Shown here piece after piece: positions 59,798-64,000 of a DNA stretch of 64,000 nucleotides. The stretch is from Streptomyces sp. NBC_00433 (lineage in GTDB: Bacteria; Actinomycetota; Actinomycetes; Streptomycetales; Streptomycetaceae). How positions within the stretch are numbered: the stretch's first letter is position 1; the number at the start of each line of letters is the position of its first letter. The notes under the pieces were generated by a model. The model saw only the letters and a program-made list of their open reading frames with translations. It was not told where the DNA came from and searched no databases. Location: assembly GCA_036015235.1 (NCBI GenBank), contig CP107926.1, positions 5,723,501-5,787,500 of the forward strand. Reading direction: 5' to 3'. Made by a program: the position numbers and the translations under genes.

Positions 59798-60763
59798 CTA
59801 GGCCGCGCGGCGGCGGCGGTATTCGGGGACGTCGAGCATCGGGGGGCGCTCCTGCGTGTCGACCGGGTGGGTCGAGGGGACGAAGCCGGTCGACGCGCGG
59901 TCGTACTGGGTGAGCCGGGGACGGACGAGGTGGCCGCGGGCCAGCCGCTGGTGCGCCGTGCGGTAGATGGCCGCGGCCATCCGGCCGAGCGCCTGGCCGG
60001 ATTGGTGGCGGTGGTGCCGTACACCGACGTCCACCTGGCCGAGCGCGTCGAGGCCGACGAGGCCGAGGGAGTCGATGAGCATGCCCAGCTCGACGCCGTA
60101 GCCGACGGGGAAGGGGAGCTGTTCCAGCAGGGACCGCCGGGCGGCGTACTCGCCGCCGAGGGGCTGGACGAAGCCGGCGAGCCGGGGCCAGTGGAGGTTG
60201 AGCAGGGGTCGGGCGACGAGTTCGGTGACGCGGCCGCCGCCGGCGGGTACGACGGTGCCGCCGGTCTCCAGCGGGCGGTCGTACATCGCTTTGACCAGCT
60301 GCACCGACGGCTCGGTGAGCAGCGGCCCGACGATCCCCGACACGAAGCGGGAGTCGAACTCCCGCAAGTCCGCGTCGACGAAGCAGACGATCTCCCCGCT
60401 GGTGACCAGCAGCGACCGCCAGAGCACCTCGCCCTTTCCGGCCACTGCCGGTACCCGCGGCAGGATGGCGTCCCGCGCCACGACGGTGGCGCCGGCGTCC
60501 GCGGCGACGCGGGCGGTGGCGTCGCGCGAGCCGGAGTCGATCACGACGACCTCGTCGACCAGCGGCGCGGACGGCGTCATCAGGTCGCGGCGGATGGCGC
60601 CGACGATCTCGCCGACGGTGGCCTCCTCGTCCAGCGCGGGCAGGACCACGCTGATCGTGCCCGCCGGACCGGCCGCCCGTTTGGCGGCGAGCAGCAGGTC
60701 CAGCGGCCGGTCGGCGGCCGACCAGGAGCGGGCGGTGAGCCAGCGCTCCACCTCTTCCAGCAC
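59798..60763 (-). CDS. gpgS: Glucosyl-3-phosphoglycerate synthase
   Basis: A 321-residue GT2/GT81-type glycosyltransferase. ISVVLPALDEEATVGEIV begins the nucleotide-sugar fold, VDEVVVIDSGSRDATARVA follows, the metal motif is CFVDADLREFDSRFVSGIVG, and PLGGEYAARRSLLEQLPFP with a conserved HRH segment places it with GpgS. It makes glucosyl-3-phosphoglycerate, the precursor of glucosylglycerate (or methylglucose polysaccharide in mycobacteria). No GpgP phosphatase is in the window. Confidence 0.88.
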   Translation of the reverse strand: MLEEVERWLTARSWSAADRPLDLLLAAKRAAGPAGTISVVLPALDEEATVGEIVGAIRRDLMTPSAPLVDEVVVIDSGSRDATARVAADAGATVVARDAILPRVPAVAGKGEVLWRSLLVTSGEIVCFVDADLREFDSRFVSGIVGPLLTEPSVQLVKAMYDRPLETGGTVVPAGGGRVTELVARPLLNLHWPRLAGFVQPLGGEYAARRSLLEQLPFPVGYGVELGMLIDSLGLVGLDALGQVDVGVRHHRHQSGQALGRMAAAIYRTAHQRLARGHLVRPRLTQYDRASTGFVPSTHPVDTQERPPMLDVPEYRRRRAA

Positions 60764-60879
60764 GTGCGTTTCTCCTGTGTGATCCGTCTCGCGGTTCGGA
60801 CGTCTGTCTCCACGGCCATCGTCGTCGGTTAGAGTCGTGACAACAAATGCCCGGTCCTGTGACGTCCGGTGCCATACCG

Positions 60880-61002
60880 CTCATCCAGAGGGGCAGAGGG
60901 AACGGCCCGTTGAAGCCCCGGCAACCCTCCCGCCGACCACGAGGTCAGGTGGGGAAGGTGCCAATTCCGTCTTGTGGCGACGTCCGCCACGAGGAAGATG
61001 AG
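60880..61002 (+). ncRNA. SAM-I (S-box) riboswitch
   Basis: The S-box core is clear. P1 pairs CTCATC (60880-60885) with GATGAG (60997-61002). GGGGCAGAGGGA...CGGCCC...GAAGCCCC forms P2. GGCAACC, the GACC-ACGA-GGTC hairpin and GGTGCCAATTCC form P3 and its junction. A P4 hairpin CTTGTGGCG/CGCCACGAG precedes GAAGATGAGG. The ATG of the next gene begins 20 nt after P1, so SAM binding could block initiation by sequestering the AGGAG at 61001-61005. Confidence 0.92.
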
Positions 61003-61021
61003 GAGAAAGGGCCTCGCCACC

Positions 61022-62329
61022 ATGGCTGTGCAGACTGTCGCCGGCACCACCGCTTCCGCTTTCGCGGACAATCCCCATCAGGACTCCTTCGGGCCTGCCG
61101 TCGCGCTGTCGTGCCGCGAGTGCGGCACCCGGTATCCGCTGACCCCGGTCTTCGCGTGCCTGGAGTGTTTCGGGCCGCTTGAGGTGGCCTACGAGCTGCC
61201 GCTGGGCGACCCCGAGGAGCTGCGCCGGCGGATCGAGGCGGGGCCCTCGAACATCTGGCGCTACGCCCCGCTGCTGCCGGTGCCCTCCGACGTCACCGAG
61301 AAGCAGAACCTCAACCCGGGCTGGACCAAGCTCGTCAAGGCCGACAACCTGGCGCGCGAGCTGGGCATCACCGGCGGGCTGTACGTGAAGGACGACACCG
61401 GCAACCCGACGCATTCCTTCAAGGACCGGGTCGTCGCGATCGCCCTGGAGGCGGCCCGCACCTTCGGCCTGACCACGCTGTCCTGCTCGTCGACCGGCAA
61501 CCTGGCGGGCGCGGTCGGCGCCGCGGCGGCCAGGGCGGGCTTCCGCTCGTGCGTGTTCATCCCGCACGACCTGGAGCAGGGCAAGGTCGTGATGGCCGCG
61601 GTCTACGGCGGCGAGCTGGTCGCGATCGAGGGCTCGTACGACGACGTGAACCGTTTCTGCTCCGAGCTGATCGGCGACCCGATCGGCGAGGGCTGGGGCT
61701 TCGTCAACGTCAACCTGCGCCCGTACTACGGCGAGGGCTCCAAGACGCTGGCGTACGAGATCGCCGAGCAGCTCGGCTGGCGGCTGCCGGACAACCTGGT
61801 CATCCCGATCGCGTCGGGCTCGCAGCTCACCAAGATCGACAAGGGCCTGCAGGAGCTGATCAAGCTCGGCCTGGTCGAGGACAAGCCGTACAAGATCTAC
61901 GGTGCCCAGGCCGAGGGCTGCTCGCCGGTGTCGGCGGCCTACAAGGCCGGGCACGACGTGGTGCGCCCGGTGAAGCCGGACACCATCGCCAAGTCGCTTG
62001 CCATCGGCAACCCGGCGGACGGCCCCTACGTGCTGGACATCGCACGACGGACCGGCGGTGCGGTCGAGGACGTGAACGACGAGCAGGTCGTGGACGCCAT
62101 CAAGCTGCTGGCCCGCACCGAGGGGATCTTCGCCGAGACGGCCGGCGGGGTGACCGTGGGTGTGCTGAGGAAGCTGATCGAGACCGGGCAGCTCGACCCG
62201 GCCGCCGAGACCGTCGTGCTGAACACCGGCGACGGCCTGAAGACCCTGGACGCGGTGGCTCCGACCACCGGGCCGACCGCGACCATCCGTCCCACCGTTG
62301 CCGCTTTCCGAGAGGCTGGCCTCGCATGA
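61022..62329 (+). CDS. Threonine-synthase-like PLP enzyme under SAM control
   Basis: A 435-residue fold type II PLP protein. A zinc-ribbon-like start (C31, C34, C46, C49 in SCRECG...CLECF) precedes the PLP lysine K134 in NPTHSFKDRV. The phosphate-binding CSSTGNLAGAVGAAAA follows, and STGNLAG and ETAGGVTVGVL match threonine synthase. Threonine synthases use O-phosphohomoserine. The SAM riboswitch and the overlapping CysO-like gene (ATGA) instead suggest that this paralogue makes homocysteine from O-phosphohomoserine with a protein thiocarboxylate as sulfur donor. That is inference; ordinary threonine synthase is the default. Confidence 0.9.
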   Translation: MAVQTVAGTTASAFADNPHQDSFGPAVALSCRECGTRYPLTPVFACLECFGPLEVAYELPLGDPEELRRRIEAGPSNIWRYAPLLPVPSDVTEKQNLNPGWTKLVKADNLARELGITGGLYVKDDTGNPTHSFKDRVVAIALEAARTFGLTTLSCSSTGNLAGAVGAAAARAGFRSCVFIPHDLEQGKVVMAAVYGGELVAIEGSYDDVNRFCSELIGDPIGEGWGFVNVNLRPYYGEGSKTLAYEIAEQLGWRLPDNLVIPIASGSQLTKIDKGLQELIKLGLVEDKPYKIYGAQAEGCSPVSAAYKAGHDVVRPVKPDTIAKSLAIGNPADGPYVLDIARRTGGAVEDVNDEQVVDAIKLLARTEGIFAETAGGVTVGVLRKLIETGQLDPAAETVVLNTGDGLKTLDAVAPTTGPTATIRPTVAAFREAGLA

Positions 62330-62601
62330 GTGCTTCCGTACGTATCCCCACCATTCTCCGCACCTACACCGGCGGCCAGGCAGAGGTTCAGGCCGAGGGC
62401 GGGACGCTGGCCGCGGTGATCGAGTCGCTGGAAAAGAATCATGCGGGTATTTCCGCGCGGGTTCTCGACGACACCGGAAAGCTCCGCCGTTTCGTGAACG
62501 TCTATGTCAACGACGACGATGTCCGCTTTTCCGAGGGTCTTGCCACCGTGGTCCCCGACGGCGCGAGCGTGTCGATCATTCCCGCGGTCGCCGGCGGCTG
62601 A
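62326..62601 (+). CDS. CysO/MoaD-like sulfur-carrier protein
   Basis: A 91-residue ubiquitin-fold carrier ending in AVAGG, the diglycine that can be activated to a thiocarboxylate. IPTILRTYTGGQAEV and RRFVNVYVNDDDVRF are almost the CysO signature known from Mycobacterium tuberculosis, where CysO gives sulfur to CysM for cysteine synthesis. Here no cysM or mec gene is adjacent. Its ATG overlaps the stop of the threonine-synthase-like gene, so the pair is coupled and shares the SAM riboswitch. Partner choice is inferred from this. Confidence 0.9.
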   Translation: MSASVRIPTILRTYTGGQAEVQAEGGTLAAVIESLEKNHAGISARVLDDTGKLRRFVNVYVNDDDVRFSEGLATVVPDGASVSIIPAVAGG

Positions 62602-62654
62602 GCCGCCCCCGTTCCGGTCTGACAGGAATCCGCAGACCCTCTGACGTTTAACCT

Positions 62655-62695
62655 GCGCCCCGCCCGGGAACTGTTTTTGTCCCCGGGTGGGGCGC
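62655..62695 (+). terminator. Terminator after the sulfur-carrier gene
   Basis: GCGCCCCGCCCGGGA and CCCCGGGTGGGGCGC form a stem of about 14 bp around an ACTGTTTTTGT loop, 54 bp past the stop codon. Confidence 0.8.
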
Positions 62696-62910
62696 CCGCA
62701 TGTGGGCCGGTAGTTGTGCCGGGATAGAGTTGCCAGAGGCATGTGGCACTCCTGAGACGGGTTGTGCAGCCGTTGCGGCGATTTATCGCCAAAGTCACAA
62801 GCGATTGGTCCGACAGGACCCTTATGTCCGGTCCGAGTTGCCCCGCCATATCATTCCTTCCTGGTGTATTTCCGATCGGTCGCGCCCAGAATTCTCGTCC
62901 AATTGACCTG

Positions 62911-62938
62911 TTGCAGACGGCATCCGTGCAGATACATT
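62911..62938 (+). promoter_or_regulatory. Possible cold-shock gene promoter
   Basis: TTGCAG (62911-62916) and TACATT (62933-62938) are 16 bp apart in AT-richer DNA, about 105 bp before the cold-shock ATG. This is a weak match to the vegetative consensus. The rest of the 440-bp gap holds the terminator above and a perfect 6-bp palindrome GGCGATTTATCGCC at 62777-62790; no ORF is convincing. Confidence 0.35.
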
Positions 62939-63044
62939 CAGCCGCGGTCGACGCGTTCCGGCGCACACCCCCCACGGGGGTGAGGTCTGACCCGGGCCCG
63001 CGGAGCGCGGGGCCGCGATAGGGCCAGTAATAGGGGAGTTAGGA

Positions 63045-63248
63045 ATGGCTCAGGGCACCGTCAAGTGGTTCAACGCGGAGAAGGGCTACGGCTTCATCGC
63101 GGTCGACGGTGGTGCGGATGTCTTCGTCCACTACAGCGCGATACAGATGGACGGATACCGCACCCTCGAAGAAGGCCAGCGAGTCGAGTTCGAAATCTCG
63201 CAGGGTCAGAAGGGGCCGCAGGCGGACATGGTCCGACTGGCCGGCTGA
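63045..63248 (+). CDS. Cold-shock protein (CspA family)
   Basis: A 67-residue OB-fold RNA/ssDNA-binding protein. RNP1 is KGYGFIAV and RNP2 is VFVHYSAI, and the whole protein is standard CspA length. The start is clear (AGTTAGGA, then ATG GCT CAG). It probably works as an RNA chaperone. A long leader of around 100 nt is expected from the promoter position, as is common for cold-shock genes. In S. coelicolor the equivalent gene also precedes groEL2. Confidence 0.95.
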   Translation: MAQGTVKWFNAEKGYGFIAVDGGADVFVHYSAIQMDGYRTLEEGQRVEFEISQGQKGPQADMVRLAG

Positions 63249-63288
63249 TCGGCTCGGGCGCGTTCGGCCACCGACGCGACGCCATCAC

Positions 63289-63319
63289 GAAGGGCCACCC
63301 CCGCCAGGGGTGGCCCTTC
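63289..63319 (+). terminator. Terminator after the cold-shock gene
   Basis: GAAGGGCCACCCC and GGGGTGGCCCTTC form a perfect 13-bp stem with a 5-nt loop (CGCCA), 40 bp past the stop. Confidence 0.88.
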
Positions 63320-63405
63320 ACCTTTGGTGCCCCCGGGGTCACCTCGGGCCGCTTCCTCCACGCCCGAGGCGCTTGCACTCGCAGGGGGAGAGTGCTAATC
63401 ATTGG

Positions 63406-63432
63406 TTAGCACTCTCCGAGTGAGAGTGCCAC
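63406..63432 (+). promoter_or_regulatory. CIRCE element upstream of groEL
   Basis: TTAGCACTC-N9-GAGTGCCAC matches the CIRCE operator TTAGCACTC-N9-GAGTGCTAA with two changes in the right half. HrcA represses groE genes through CIRCE until heat shock. An extra perfect half-site GAGTGCTAA lies at 63390-63398. The 63249-63572 gap also holds the cold-shock terminator; nothing else is seen. Confidence 0.9.
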
Positions 63433-63572
63433 TTGGACCGGGTCGGTGAGGCTTGATCGGGCGTCGGGAAGGAACCGGCGGCCGGGGGGCCGTCCGTCGC
63501 GGGCGCCACACGGTCCGATCCACCGCCCCCCGCCTTGGTGGGGGAACCCCCAGTCCGCGGAGGACACTTCAC

Positions 63573-64000
63573 ATGGCTAAGATCATCGCGTTCGATGAGG
63601 AGGCGCGGCGCGGCCTTGAGCGCGGGATGAACCAGCTCGCCGACGCCGTTAAGGTCACCCTCGGTCCCAAGGGCCGGAACGTCGTCCTTGAGAAGAAGTG
63701 GGGCGCCCCCACGATCACCAACGATGGTGTGTCCATCGCCAAGGAGATCGAGCTGGAGGACCCGTTCGAGAAGATCGGCGCCGAGCTGGTCAAGGAAGTC
63801 GCGAAGAAGACCGACGACGTCGCCGGCGACGGCACGACGACCGCGACCGTCCTGGCCCAGGCCCTGGTCAAGGAAGGCCTGCGCAACGTAGCGGCGGGCG
63901 CCAACCCGATGGCCCTCAAGCGCGGCATCGAGAAGGCCGTCGAGGCCGTCTCCGCCGCCCTGCTGGAGCAGGCCAAGGACGTGGAGACCAAGGAGCAGAT
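63573..64000 (+). CDS. groEL: Chaperonin GroEL, N-terminal part (partial)
   Basis: The first 142 residues of a 60-kDa chaperonin; the window ends inside the gene. The start MAKIIAFDEEARRGLERGMN and VTLGPKGRNVVLEKKWGAPT with DGVSIAKEIELEDP and the ATPase-site GDGTTTATVLAQAL are typical. There is no groES just upstream, so this is the solitary second groEL common in streptomycetes. AGAGGACACTTCAC before the ATG gives the ribosome site. CIRCE lies about 140 bp upstream. Confidence 0.96.
   Translation, partial: MAKIIAFDEEARRGLERGMNQLADAVKVTLGPKGRNVVLEKKWGAPTITNDGVSIAKEIELEDPFEKIGAELVKEVAKKTDDVAGDGTTTATVLAQALVKEGLRNVAAGANPMALKRGIEKAVEAVSAALLEQAKDVETKEQ

Noticed and set aside
62700..63021. Small ORFs in the cold-shock leader (68-92 codons)
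   Set aside because: They have mixed codon use, no clear ribosome sites and no family features; the region is more likely leader and promoter.

Overview
The window reads as chromosomal DNA of a streptomycete-type actinomycete. GC content is very high, GTG and TTG starts are common, and many neighbouring genes overlap by ATGA or GTGA. Gene content is typical of Streptomyces: a WhiJ-like cluster, ECF42 and ECF41-type sigma factors, a DasR-type site in front of nagK-nagA, a solitary nuoD, and groEL behind a CIRCE element. From memory, 29.8-50.3 kb follows the order of S. coelicolor SCO3409 to SCO3391, and 50.5-64 kb follows SCO4283 to SCO4296. The window would then contain a rearrangement joint near 50.4 kb.

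Layout. 0-3 kb: a DedA/PAP2 pair diverges from a BlaI-type repressor and M56 protease pair across two perfect palindromes. 3-8.3 kb: an ECF42 sigma factor with its DGPF protein, a DUF2786 protein, and a WhiJ-like cluster. 8.4-19.3 kb: membrane and secreted proteins, an MreB-like protein, dodecin, a SpoIIE-type phosphatase, a membrane pseudokinase and glutamate decarboxylase. 19.4-23.3 kb: one large CHAT protease, STAND NTPase and TPR protein. 23.3-29.8 kb: WrbA, an MsiK-like ATPase, a second DedA, a ThrE-type exporter and a PBP4-type DD-peptidase.

29.8-45.3 kb is core metabolism: ppa, a zincin, tilS, hpt, ftsH, folE, an esterase, an MprF-like synthase, a coupled folate operon (folP, NTF2-like, folB, folK, DUF3180), a cupin, a rhodanese and a coiled-coil membrane protein. 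45.8-50.3 kb holds an epimerase, the solitary nuoD, an ECF sigma factor and an NDUFAF7-like methyltransferase. 50.5-64 kb holds a CBM-like membrane protein, a PfkB kinase, nagA, a ROK kinase, a sugar-binding lipoprotein, trehalose genes (otsB, otsA), gpgS, a SAM-I riboswitch ahead of a threonine-synthase-like gene coupled to a CysO-like sulfur carrier, a cold-shock gene and the start of groEL.

Two signals stand out. First, the SAM riboswitch, threonine-synthase-like enzyme and sulfur carrier suggest a carrier-protein-dependent homocysteine route. Second, a modular GC-rich intergenic repeat recurs in eight blocks, always next to a gene 3' end, and seven copies of an exact 31-bp module are nested in it. 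The CHAT-STAND-TPR protein is the best candidate for an immune or cell-death effector. No tRNA, rRNA, CRISPR array, prophage or intact insertion sequence was seen.
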